Shown here piece by piece: positions 19,285-26,513 of a stretch of 64,000 bases of DNA. Every line of letters begins with the position of its first letter. Within the stretch, counting starts at the first letter, position 1. The DNA is from Streptomyces sp. M92 (GTDB taxonomy: Bacteria; Actinomycetota; Actinomycetes; Streptomycetales; Streptomycetaceae): assembly GCF_028473745.1 (NCBI RefSeq), contig NZ_CP101137.1:1612001-1676000 (forward strand), read 5' to 3'. The notes under the pieces were generated by a model that saw nothing but the letters and a program-made list of their open reading frames with translations, was not told the origin of the DNA and ran no database searches. The position numbers were made by a program, and so were the translations under genes.

Positions 19285-19602
19285 TCAGCGTCGTTTGGCG
19301 TCGGCGTGGACTAGGGAGCGGATCACCAGGGCGCAGACGGCGAGCGAGGCGCCGGTGATGGCGACGGCCAGGAGCATGGAGACGAGCACGGCGCCGACGA
19401 CCAGGACGACGGCCGTTGCGCCGCCGACGAGGGCGAGGGCGGTGCCGGGGGTGAGCTGCACCGTGGGCCGGGTCGGTGCGGGAGCGACCGGAGCCGGAGG
19501 CGGACCCTGCACGCTCGGCACGACAGCGGTCGGCTCCACGACCACGGGCGGCGTGAGGTGGCCGGCGGGCGTGGGATTGGTCGGGATCTTCGGGCGGAGC
19601 AT
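19285..19602 (-). CDS. Spread protein, SpdB-like two-helix membrane protein
   Basis: A 105-residue protein with a Pro-rich N-terminal half, then two hydrophobic helices (about 53-75 and 77-93) and a basic end DAKRR. The ATG at 19602 follows GAAGGGAGAACACCG. The position between rep and the transfer genes, together with this topology, match SpdB proteins, which help conjugative plasmid DNA spread from septum to septum in the recipient mycelium. Confidence 0.75.
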   Translation of the reverse strand: MLRPKIPTNPTPAGHLTPPVVVEPTAVVPSVQGPPPAPVAPAPTRPTVQLTPGTALALVGGATAVVLVVGAVLVSMLLAVAITGASLAVCALVIRSLVHADAKRR

Positions 19603-19625
19603 CGGTGTTCTCCCTTCAGGTCGTG

Positions 19626-19781
19626 CTACTTGACGAAGCCGTTGACGACGGGGGCCAGCACGCTGTCGGCGATGAGGAAGCCGCCGAGGAGGAGTACGGC
19701 GATGAGCCACCAGGGCGGGCGGATGAGCTTGACGCCGAGGTAGCCAACGGCGAGGAGCGCGAGCCAGAGCGGGACGTCCAT
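19626..19781 (-). CDS. 51-residue Spd-type membrane protein
   Basis: A small hydrophobic protein (MDVPLWLALLAVGYLGVKLI..PPWWLIAVLLLGGFLIADSV) with two membrane helices. A perfect AGGAGG lies 8 bp before the ATG at 19781. It sits 23 bp upstream of the SpdB-like gene and 11 bp after the mobile element transfer protein gene. It belongs to the spread module of AICEs, and its individual role is not known. Confidence 0.75.
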   Translation of the reverse strand: MDVPLWLALLAVGYLGVKLIRPPWWLIAVLLLGGFLIADSVLAPVVNGFVK

Positions 19782-19792
19782 GTGGTGGCCTC

Positions 19793-19984
19793 CTAGCTGA
19801 CGCGGCAGCGGTGGGTGCGGGCGGCGAGCTGGGCGGCGGACTGGCTGGAGTAGTCGGCGGACCAGCCGCAGCGGTCGTTGGTGCACACGGCGGCGTGTTT
19901 GGTCTGGCCCCGGCGGTCGCGGTGGGTGCCGATCTGCACGGGGCCGATCCGCATGACGGAGTGGAAGAAGTCGCGGGCGGGCAT
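19793..19984 (-). CDS. Mobile element transfer protein (small, Cys-containing)
   Basis: A 63-residue protein of the family annotated as mobile element transfer protein in AICEs. It carries IGPVQIGTHRDRRGQTKHAAVC, then CTNDRCGWSADYSSQSAAQLAARTHRC. Three cysteines and several histidines suggest a small zinc-stabilised fold. The ATG at 19984 begins the frame. It is in one operon with the spread genes. Confidence 0.8.
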   Translation of the reverse strand: MPARDFFHSVMRIGPVQIGTHRDRRGQTKHAAVCTNDRCGWSADYSSQSAAQLAARTHRCRVS

Positions 19985-20016
19985 GTCAGTTGATCTCCTA
20001 TCGTGTCGCGGTCATG

Positions 20017-20670
20017 TCATCCGAGCTGTGCAGCGATGGCATCGGCGAGGTGAGGCGGGACGCCGAGGCGGGCGCGGAGGGTGTCGGTGTCGATCCGGAC
20101 ACCGGTGCGGGCATGGTGGTCGTCGGCGACTTTGCGGGCGTGGTCCACGAGCGCGGCCGGGACCGCCACGGTCGTGGGCAGAGCAGGGGCTTCCTCGATC
20201 TGCGGAGCGACGGGGGGTTCAGGCGCCAGGCCCGGCTCAGCGGCAGCCGTTTCGGGCACGGGGTCCGGAGCCGGGACGGAGGGTGCCGGCGGATCCGGGG
20301 CCGAGTCCGCGGGCGAGTGGGCGAGGAGGGTTCCGCCCATGAAGGCCAGGGCGGGCCAGGCCGCGACGAGGATGCGTAGCCAAGGCGGGACGTCGCCCAG
20401 GTCGAGGAGCCCGGCGGTGGCGACGTTGGCGCCGAGCGAGGCGACCAGGGCGATGAAGAACCAGCACCAGGCCAGCCGGGACGGCCCATCAGCCCGCAGC
20501 CGACGCCAGGCGGCGACCATGAGCAGATCGACCGAGACGGGATAGGCCCAGGCCTTCCAGCCGGTCTGTCCGGCAGCGGCGGCGAGGTCGTGGAGGTGGG
20601 CGAAGGACAGCGCCCCGGCGATGACGGCCTGGACAAGTACGGCGTCGATACGGAGAGCGGGGCGGGCCAT
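20017..20670 (-). CDS. DUF2637-type membrane protein (SpdC/plasmid transfer-associated)
   Basis: A 217-residue protein. Four hydrophobic helices lie in residues 8-125 (VLVQAVIAGALSFAHLHDLA, the WAYPVSVDLLMVAAW motif, CWFFIALVASLGANVATAGL, WLRILVAAWPALAFMGG). A Pro/Ala linker and a C-terminal DNA-binding-like tail (DTDTLRARLGVPPHLADAIAAQL) follow. The HDLA..G..G...YP.SVD pattern is the DUF2637 signature found beside TraB in actinomycete elements. ATG 20670 fits the AAGGAG spacing better than GTG 20673. Confidence 0.8.
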   Translation of the reverse strand: MARPALRIDAVLVQAVIAGALSFAHLHDLAAAAGQTGWKAWAYPVSVDLLMVAAWRRLRADGPSRLAWCWFFIALVASLGANVATAGLLDLGDVPPWLRILVAAWPALAFMGGTLLAHSPADSAPDPPAPSVPAPDPVPETAAAEPGLAPEPPVAPQIEEAPALPTTVAVPAALVDHARKVADDHHARTGVRIDTDTLRARLGVPPHLADAIAAQLG

Positions 20671-20753
20671 CACGGCTCCTTCCTGTCATCAGGCATGGCG
20701 GGGGTAGGGACCTGGCGCGAAGGGCGGTCGCGCCGACCGTGGGAGGGGAGGGG

Positions 20754-22109
20754 TCAGGCGGTGGCGGGCGCTGTCTTGGACAGCGGCACGTGGGCCGAGG
20801 GCAGCGCAGCGACCGCGGGCCGGAAGGGCGCGAGGGCGGGCAGCACAGGGGTGCGGTCGGCGTGCTTGTTGCAGACGTTCACGGCCTGGCGCAGCGTGGT
20901 GTGCGGGGCGCGGATGCGGTGCCAGCCGCCGGTGGAGTCCCCGGCGATGGCGATTCCGCGCGTTTCGGCTGGGATCTGAATGGCGGCGAGGACGGCGTCC
21001 GGGGCGATGTCGCCGAAGGCCATGTTCGCGGATGTCTCGTCGTTGACGCGGTGGGCGGTGCGGCCGGTGAGCTGGGCGCGGAGCATGGTGATGCCCTTGC
21101 CGAGTTCGGAGCCGAAGCGCTGCCCGCAGATCTCCAGGTAGACGCCGGCCGCGCGGCCGAGCTGGGCGAGGCGGACCAGGGCGGTGATGATCCGGTCCCG
21201 GCGCTTCTCTTCCTCCTTGCTGGCGAAGAGAGCGAGTTCGGCGACCTCGTCGACCAGGACGACGACCGGCACCGGCCGCAGGTCCTCAGGCAGGTCCCAG
21301 ATGTCGGCGGCGATCTCCGCATCCGGCACGGCGACGCTGATCCGCTGCTCGGCGCGGATGAGCTGATACACGTCCTGCATGTGGGCCACCAGCGCCTCCA
21401 GCAGCTCCAGCGCGGTATCCGGGTTGTCGGCGAGCGCGGAGAACCGGCGGGCCAGCGGGAACAGCTCGACCCCTTGCTTGCAGTCGATGCCGACCAGCGC
21501 AACGTGGTGCGGGGCGAGCCCGGCGACGAGGTTGCGTTGGTAGACGGACTTGCCGGATTCCGTGGCCCCGAGGGTCAGACCGTGCGGGACGGCGCGGTAG
21601 TCGCGGTAGTGCACCGAGCCGTCCTCCCGCAGCGCGACCGGGACGCGCATCGGTCGGGTGTCGGTCTTGGCCGGCATCTGCACCCGCTTGAGCACGTCGT
21701 AGCCGGTCATCCGGATCTCGACCACACCGGAGCGCAGCTCACGGGAGGTGACGCCGTACATCCCGAAGGAGTGGCGCAGCCGGTCAGAGGCGGCGGCGAC
21801 GTCGAAGGCGTCCTGTCCCGGGCGGAGTTTGAGCCGGAGGACCAGGCCGGTGTGGGTGGGCCGCAGCCGCAGAATGCGTGGCGCGCGCGATTCCGGTGCC
21901 GGGCGGTTGGCCATCCGGGCCAGCATGAGGCGCCAGCGCGAGGGCGGGACCGTCAGCCCGCAGGCCTCCATGACGGAGGCGTAGCGGACCAGGACGCGCA
22001 CGACAGCGAAGGTGACCCCGAAGGTCATCCAGTACCAGGCGGGACGCCGCCACCGCAGGAGCCCCGCAGCGGCGACGACCACCAGCAGTAAGACCGTCGG
22101 CCACGTCAT
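20754..22109 (-). CDS. TraB/TraSA-type FtsK-like DNA translocase
   Basis: A 451-residue main transfer protein. Two N-terminal membrane helices (about 5-18 and 25-45) precede a RecA-like motor with Walker A GATESGKS (181-188), Walker B VVVLVDEVAEL (Asp287, Glu288) and an LAQLGRAAGVYLEICGQRFGSE sensor region. The C-terminal tail is short, with a likely winged helix. Proteins of this class form a hexameric pore and pump unprocessed double-stranded DNA into the recipient after recognising clt repeats. The gene starts 3 bp after the Pra-like gene's stop. It is sufficient on its own for transfer in related plasmids. Confidence 0.9.
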   Translation of the reverse strand: MTWPTVLLLVVVAAAGLLRWRRPAWYWMTFGVTFAVVRVLVRYASVMEACGLTVPPSRWRLMLARMANRPAPESRAPRILRLRPTHTGLVLRLKLRPGQDAFDVAAASDRLRHSFGMYGVTSRELRSGVVEIRMTGYDVLKRVQMPAKTDTRPMRVPVALREDGSVHYRDYRAVPHGLTLGATESGKSVYQRNLVAGLAPHHVALVGIDCKQGVELFPLARRFSALADNPDTALELLEALVAHMQDVYQLIRAEQRISVAVPDAEIAADIWDLPEDLRPVPVVVLVDEVAELALFASKEEEKRRDRIITALVRLAQLGRAAGVYLEICGQRFGSELGKGITMLRAQLTGRTAHRVNDETSANMAFGDIAPDAVLAAIQIPAETRGIAIAGDSTGGWHRIRAPHTTLRQAVNVCNKHADRTPVLPALAPFRPAVAALPSAHVPLSKTAPATA

Positions 22110-22112
22110 GGC

Positions 22113-22469
22113 TCAGGCCGCCTTCGAGCCCGTGCCCGTGGTGGCCAGCGAGGTGACGGCGACCGCGCGGAAGGCGATGCCGTGCCGCTTCTGGCCGTTG
22201 AACTCGTTCTCCCACGGCCGGGCGACCAGCCCCGTGAGCGCGGCCGGGGTGCCCATGGTCAGGTCACCGGAGATGCCGGTCTCCGGGACGGTGACGGACA
22301 GGATCTCGACTTCGTCGTTGGCCGCGAACATCACGTCCACGGTCATGAGCTTCGCGCCGGTCTCGGCGTCGGTCGCGATCTCACCGGTACGGCGGTCACG
22401 CACCTTGGGCTGCGGGGTCTTGGCAACCATCACGGTCGCGGCGGAGGTGTCGACGGGAATCTGACGCAC
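22113..22469 (-). CDS. Pra-like protein (putative replication/integration activator)
   Basis: A 118-residue protein beginning MRQIPVDTSAATVMVAKTPQPKV, with an OB- or SSB-like pattern of strands (KLMTVDVMFA, EVEILSVTVPETGI, ALTGLVARPWENEFNGQKRHGIAFRA). The GTG at 22469 follows GAGGAG, and the upstream extension to 22559 crosses repressor operators. The position directly before traB, under KorSA-type operators, is that of pra in pSAM2, which activates int/xis/rep. The functional name rests on context and remembered family resemblance. Confidence 0.55.
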   Translation of the reverse strand: MRQIPVDTSAATVMVAKTPQPKVRDRRTGEIATDAETGAKLMTVDVMFAANDEVEILSVTVPETGISGDLTMGTPAALTGLVARPWENEFNGQKRHGIAFRAVAVTSLATTGTGSKAA

Positions 22470-22504
22470 AGCAGAACACTCCTCTACAGATGCTGTACTC
22501 CGCC

Positions 22505-22520
22505 ACTCATGTATATGAGT
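22505..22520. promoter_or_regulatory. KorSA-type operator A (upstream of pra-like gene)
   Basis: ACTCATGTATATGAGT is a near-perfect palindrome sharing the form ACTC-N-TGTA-N-ATGAG with two other sites. It lies 36 bp upstream of the pra-like start codon. Confidence 0.65.
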
Positions 22521-22540
22521 GACATGAAGAAGAGTGCACC

Positions 22541-22556
22541 ACTCCTGTACATGAGC
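22541..22556. promoter_or_regulatory. KorSA-type operator B
   Basis: ACTCCTGTACATGAGC shares CTCCTGTACATGAG with operator C at 23409-23424, and the next CAACC is also shared. It lies between the pra-like gene and the 3' end of the GntR gene. Confidence 0.65.
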
Positions 22557-22608
22557 CAACCCGCCGCGACATCGAAGTCACGACGGGCTACTAGAAGTTG
22601 AGCGGGCG

Positions 22609-23388
22609 TCAGTCGGCGGCGGGGATCCGGTACTCGAGAACGAACTGGTCAGCAGCCATGAGCGTGTCGCAGACCTCCACCACGACTCCGGCCGTCGTAC
22701 GGGCCTCCCGGATCAGGTGAACAACCGGCGCACCGGGACTCAGCGCCAGCTCGGAGGCTTCCGCCTTGGAGGCCGGCCGCGCTTGCAGCGTCTCGACGAA
22801 CTCGGCGAACTCGTGTCCGTGGTCTTCGAGTCGGGCGTAGATGCCACCGCCGCCGGGGTTCTCGGCGAACAGCTCGGGGATGTCCTTGACGACGTCCCAC
22901 GGGAGGTAGGAGGAGGCGGTCTCGACCGGGGTGCCGTTGCGGAAGTAGAGGCGCCGCCGGGCAAGCACCTGAGTACCGGCGGGAACGCCGAGTCGCCGGG
23001 CGGCATCCGCAGGGGCTTCTATGGGCCCGATGTAGAGGACGCTCACCTTGGCCGTGGCACCGGACTGCGCAGACTCCGCGAGGTACGCGGCCTTGCCACC
23101 CTGGCGGAGCGAGCGCCGGAAGCGGTCGGAGGAACGGTGCCGCACCGGCGGCCGGTCCTTCACGATCGACCCCTTGCCGTGCCGGGTCTCGACGAGCCCG
23201 CTCGCCCGCACCTCGACCATGGCCTTGCGGATCGTGCCGCCGGACACGCCGTAGCGGTCCACCAGCTCCGATTCACTCGGCACCATGTCCCCGGGCTTGA
23301 GCACACCCGCCCGGATCTGCTGCACGATCTCGTCCGCGATCTGCACGTACCGAGGCCCGGACCTGCCCCCCTCTACCGCAGTTCCCAT
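22609..23388 (-). CDS. GntR/UTRA repressor, KorSA-like
   Basis: A 259-residue HutC-subfamily GntR regulator. It has an N-terminal winged helix (YVQIADEIVQQIRAGVLKPGDMVPSESELVDRYGVSGGTIRKAMVEV, about 13-60) and a UTRA ligand-binding domain (about 95-255, ending VCDTLMAADQFVLEYRIP). The ATG at 23388 has GAAGGA upstream. In pSAM2 the GntR protein KorSA represses pra and its own gene, which keeps the element integrated. The three ACTCCTGTACATGAG-type palindromes around this gene are the expected binding sites. A UTRA domain implies a small-molecule or host signal may relieve repression. Confidence 0.85.
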   Translation of the reverse strand: MGTAVEGGRSGPRYVQIADEIVQQIRAGVLKPGDMVPSESELVDRYGVSGGTIRKAMVEVRASGLVETRHGKGSIVKDRPPVRHRSSDRFRRSLRQGGKAAYLAESAQSGATAKVSVLYIGPIEAPADAARRLGVPAGTQVLARRRLYFRNGTPVETASSYLPWDVVKDIPELFAENPGGGGIYARLEDHGHEFAEFVETLQARPASKAEASELALSPGAPVVHLIREARTTAGVVVEVCDTLMAADQFVLEYRIPAAD

Positions 23389-23408
23389 AGTCCTTCTCTG
23401 TCTCCTAT

Positions 23409-23424
23409 GCTCCTGTACATGAGT
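23409..23424. promoter_or_regulatory. KorSA-type operator C, overlapping the Nudix start codon
   Basis: GCTCCTGTACATGAGT spans the ATG at 23419 of the Nudix gene and lies 21 bp from the GntR start codon. Binding here could repress both divergent genes. Confidence 0.65.
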
Positions 23425-23910
23425 CAACCACAGGAAGCAACGCCGCCGCCCCTGCACTCCGTATCCGTAGCCGGAGTCGTCGTGCGCGAAGACGGCCGCC
23501 TCCTGGCAATCCGCCGAGCCGACAACGGCACCTGGGAACTCCCCGGCGGCGTACTCGAACTCAACGAGACCCCCGAGGCCGGCGTAGCCCGCGAAGTCTG
23601 GGAAGAGACCGGCATCCACGTCGAAGTCGACGAACTAACCGGTGTCTACAAGAACACCACCCGAGGAATCGTCGCCCTCGTCTTCCGCTGCAAGCCCTCC
23701 GGCGGCACCGAACGCACCTCAAGTGAGTCCACAGCCGTCTCCTGGCTCACCCCCGACGAGGTCAGCGACCGCATGGCCGAGGTCTACGCCATCCGACTCC
23801 TGGACGCCCTAGACGGGGCTGGCCCTCACGTACGAAGCCACGACGGCAAGCACCTCATCCCTGTCGGGTCCCAGTTGATGCCTGACGTTCGGGTCTCACC
23901 TGATGCTTGA
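23419..23910 (+). CDS. Nudix hydrolase, Pif-like, 3' end altered by an IS insertion
   Basis: A 163-residue Nudix protein. The Nudix box runs GGVLELNETPEAGVAREVWEETGI (about 43-66), with the REVWEETG core intact. In pSAM2 the Nudix-domain protein Pif gives conjugal immunity to element-carrying cells, and this gene has the same neighbours. The IS481-family insertion at 23862 falls in codon 148. The IS supplies a new tail (..IPVGSQLMPDVRVSPDA), whereas the right junction shows the original ending was IPAG-stop at 25864-25866. Only about three native codons are lost, so the enzyme is probably still functional. The start ATG overlaps a repressor operator and lacks a clear Shine-Dalgarno, so the mRNA may be leaderless. 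Confidence 0.8.
   Translation: MSQPQEATPPPLHSVSVAGVVVREDGRLLAIRRADNGTWELPGGVLELNETPEAGVAREVWEETGIHVEVDELTGVYKNTTRGIVALVFRCKPSGGTERTSSESTAVSWLTPDEVSDRMAEVYAIRLLDALDGAGPHVRSHDGKHLIPVGSQLMPDVRVSPDA
23847..23861 (+). repeat. Target site duplication, left copy (15 bp)
   Basis: CAAGCACCTCATCCC occurs here and again at 25842-25856, directly flanking the IS. It encodes part of ..KHLIP of the Nudix gene. Confidence 0.9.
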
Positions 23911-25841
23911 CGGTGGGCCTAGACAACATCGGAAATTTTGTGGGGCTTGTTGGCTTTCACGTTACGGACCGGGACGTCGGTGGTGCGCCGGATGACTCGG
24001 ATCTGGCCGTCGAGGTCGACGGTGATCGTGGTGTCCGAGACGTGGACGGTCACGGTCTGGCCTGCGTAGGGGCGGCCGAGGGAGACGGTCTGGCGGCAGA
24101 CCATGACCGTGCCCACCGCGCTGACCTTCCGCTGCACCCGGACCGGCTCGACACGGGGCCGGGGCAGCGGGCCGGCAGGCCGCAGACCCCGCAGCCTGCG
24201 GACTTCCTCGCCGGTCAGCGGGTTGGGCCGCACTCGCAGCAGTTCCCGTGAGGACGGATCGAAGAACGACAGCGTCTCGTCGTCGATGCGGACACCCACC
24301 TGGCGGCCGCCGAGGATCTCCGCCGCCAGCACCTGGTGGCCGCCCAGGCCCACCAGGCCGCTGTTGTTCACGACCCGGTCCACCTCGAACGCGGCCCCGT
24401 CACTGTCACCGGCGGGAAGCGGCGGAGGGCCGGCCGCACGACCGCCCCGGGCCGCCAGCCGCCCCAGATCCACCACCGACAGATGCGACCGCACCGTCTT
24501 GATCCGCGCCCCCGCGATCAGCACATGGATCACTTGCGTGTCCGCCCAGAACGTCACCGTCAGCCCCGCCCGCGACGGACCCAGCCAGAACTGCTTGCCC
24601 GCGACCTGCAGATTCCCACTCGCCGGCACCACCCGCTCGAACTCCACCGCCCCTGCCTCATCCACCCGCATCACGCCGGGAACGGGGACAGGGGCAGGCT
24701 CGGCCTCGACCGGAGCCCGGTCCGCGGCCGGCGTCCGCTGCTGCGGCACCCGCCCCAGCACCCCAGGCACCCGCAGCCCCAGCACGGCCCGCTCCTCCTC
24801 GGGCACCGGGGCGAACCGGTCAGCAGGAGACTGCATGTCCAGGGCCTGATGCGGCCGCACCGAGTTGTACTCCCGAACCCACGCGTCCAGCACCGCCTGG
24901 GCCTCTTCGACACTCTCGAAAGCCGGGCAGTCATCCAGGAGTTCACGCCGCAGCGTCTGATGGAAACGCTCGACCTTGCCCGTCGTGGTCGGCGAGGCCG
25001 GCTGGGTCAACCGGTGCGCGATCCCGTTCTCCCGGCAGATCCGGTCGAACAGCACCTCACCCCCGTGCCCGAACCGGTCGGTGAACTGCTTGCCGTTGTC
25101 GGTCAGCACCTCCTCCGGCACCCCGAACTCCTCCAACGCCCCGGCGAACGCCGAACAGACCGCCCGGCCCGTCGCCCGCTCCACCACCGACGCGATCACG
25201 CAGTACCGGGAATGGTCATCCACCCCGGTCACGACCTTTGCCTCGGACAACTCACCCGTCACCGGGTCGACGAGCATCACCCCGCCCACGATGTCCATCT
25301 GCCACAACTGCATCGGACGGTCCCGCTGCCAACGCTTGTAATCCGACCGCTTCCGGCGCCGAACCCCCGGCTCCACCAACCCATGCCGGACCAGAATCCG
25401 ATACACGGTCATCCGCGACGGCACCGGCGTCACGTTCCCGGACCGCTCCAGCACGAACGCGATCCGCCGCGGACCCCACCGGGGATGCTCCCGCCGCAGC
25501 TCACAGACGGCAGCCTCCACCTCGGCAGAGGCCTGATGCGGACACGACGACGGCCTACGCGAACGGTCAGCCAACCCAGCCAGGCCCGAGGCCTGATACC
25601 GGGTCTTCCACCCGCTGACCGTCTGCCTGGACACCCCGAGCGACGCGGCGACCTCCGTCACCGTCGCGCCCGCCAGCACCGCAAGCACAGCCTGGTATCT
25701 CTGCTCGACAACCGACAACTCCACCAGCGCCAATCCCGGCCTCCTGCCACACGCCGCAACGACGTGCACAGAAAAGCCGATCACGGCCACCGTCAACCAT
25801 CAGCTGGGATCGAAGTGTCAAGCATCTACCGGGACCGGACA
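23862..25841 (-). mobile_element. IS481-family insertion sequence, 1980 bp
   Basis: The ends are imperfect terminal inverted repeats of nearly 60 bp, starting TGTCGGGTCCCAGTTGATGC at the left and TGTCCGGTCCCGGTAGATGC when the right end is read inward. Both continue to a shared TTGACGGTGG. A 15-bp direct duplication flanks it. It carries one transposase gene. The element is complete and its insertion is recent enough that both duplication copies are identical. Confidence 0.9.
23919..25733 (-). CDS. IS481-family DDE transposase with long C-terminal extension
   Basis: A 604-residue transposase. It has an N-terminal Helix-Turn-Helix (TVTEVAASLGVSRQTVSGWK, about 24-43), a second HTH region to about 135, and an rve-type DDE core with Asp147 (QMDIVGG), Asp212 (LTDNGKQF) and Glu255 (TGKVERFHQT). 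Typical IS481 proteins are about 300-400 residues. This one adds about 250 residues of beta-rich sequence with repeated V..DG..V..D motifs, perhaps a target- or end-binding module. The TTG at 25733 is preferred because GCAGGAGGCCGGGA precedes it. The stop lies about 57 bp inside the left IS end. Confidence 0.9.
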   Translation of the reverse strand: MALVELSVVEQRYQAVLAVLAGATVTEVAASLGVSRQTVSGWKTRYQASGLAGLADRSRRPSSCPHQASAEVEAAVCELRREHPRWGPRRIAFVLERSGNVTPVPSRMTVYRILVRHGLVEPGVRRRKRSDYKRWQRDRPMQLWQMDIVGGVMLVDPVTGELSEAKVVTGVDDHSRYCVIASVVERATGRAVCSAFAGALEEFGVPEEVLTDNGKQFTDRFGHGGEVLFDRICRENGIAHRLTQPASPTTTGKVERFHQTLRRELLDDCPAFESVEEAQAVLDAWVREYNSVRPHQALDMQSPADRFAPVPEEERAVLGLRVPGVLGRVPQQRTPAADRAPVEAEPAPVPVPGVMRVDEAGAVEFERVVPASGNLQVAGKQFWLGPSRAGLTVTFWADTQVIHVLIAGARIKTVRSHLSVVDLGRLAARGGRAAGPPPLPAGDSDGAAFEVDRVVNNSGLVGLGGHQVLAAEILGGRQVGVRIDDETLSFFDPSSRELLRVRPNPLTGEEVRRLRGLRPAGPLPRPRVEPVRVQRKVSAVGTVMVCRQTVSLGRPYAGQTVTVHVSDTTITVDLDGQIRVIRRTTDVPVRNVKANKPHKISDVV

Positions 25842-25856
25842 CAAGCACCTCATCCC
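25842..25856 (+). repeat. Target site duplication, right copy (15 bp)
   Basis: CAAGCACCTCATCCC is identical to 23847-23861. The following AGCGGGATAA restores the ancestral Nudix reading frame and its stop codon (TAA at 25864-25866). Confidence 0.9.
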
Positions 25857-25866
25857 AGCGGGATAA

Positions 25867-26513
25867 GACTTTCCCTACTTCATCAAGGCCCGCGCACGGC
25901 GCGGGCGCGCGCCGCCTCTACGGCGCGGCCCGCCTCCTGTCTTCGCCCCGGCTGGCCGCGCCCGGCGGCGCGCTCGGCGGCTGCGGGCATGAAGTGGGAG
26001 ACACCCTCTATGGCTGGGGCGGTCGGCTCCACGGCTTTAGGCAGCCACTTTGGGGCGAGCCTCTAAGATCTTGGCCCCAACGTCGTGCTTTAACGGGCAG
26101 GTCCACAGACTGCCCGACTCGCCATCAGCTTACGGGGCCAAGATCACTCGCCCCAAAGCAGCTCCAGCCCAAAGCCGCTCCACCGACCTCAGCACTCAGC
26201 ATCCAGCAAGTTACCGAAACGTAACATCCAGCGCACCGGCACCCCCTCCACGCAGGTCGCAGACAGCCACGCAGGCCAGATGCCATGCAGTCACACACGA
26301 CGGGTCCACCCCACTCGAACCCCGCTATAGACCGACACCCAATCGGGTGGCAGGGCGAAAGTTGGCGTGTAATATCGCCCAGGACTGGTTACAGTTTTAG
26401 TTACAGGTCGGGGCAAGAGTGCCGACGCAGGCGTGAGTAGGGGGCCCTCACGCTCCCGTGTTGCTTCAACGTGGTCCTCGACGGACACAGGCCGCAACAT
26501 TAGGGGTGAGCGT
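25867..26513. other. 647-bp non-coding region with nested inverted repeats (candidate replication or transfer site)
   Basis: No credible gene is present. The first 150 bp are extremely GC-rich with CGCGGGCGCGCG runs. The centre (26048-26158) is a nested inverted repeat. Near 26210-26225 there is GTTAC-CGAAAC-GTAAC, and 26388-26405 has the direct pair GTTACAG-TTTTA-GTTACAG, probably close to the promoter of the next operon. Confidence 0.5.
26048..26158. repeat. Nested long inverted repeat
   Basis: The outer left arm (CTTTGGGGCGAG at 26048-26059, GATCTTGGCCCC at 26067-26078) is complementary to the right arm (GGGGCCAAGATC at 26134-26145, CTCGCCCCAAAG at 26147-26158). The pairing is interrupted by a 7-nt bulge. 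An inner hairpin CGGGCAG (26094-26100)/CTGCCCG (26110-26116) lies within the loop. Such a fold resembles single- or double-strand origins of rolling-circle plasmids, but no function is proven. Confidence 0.75.
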
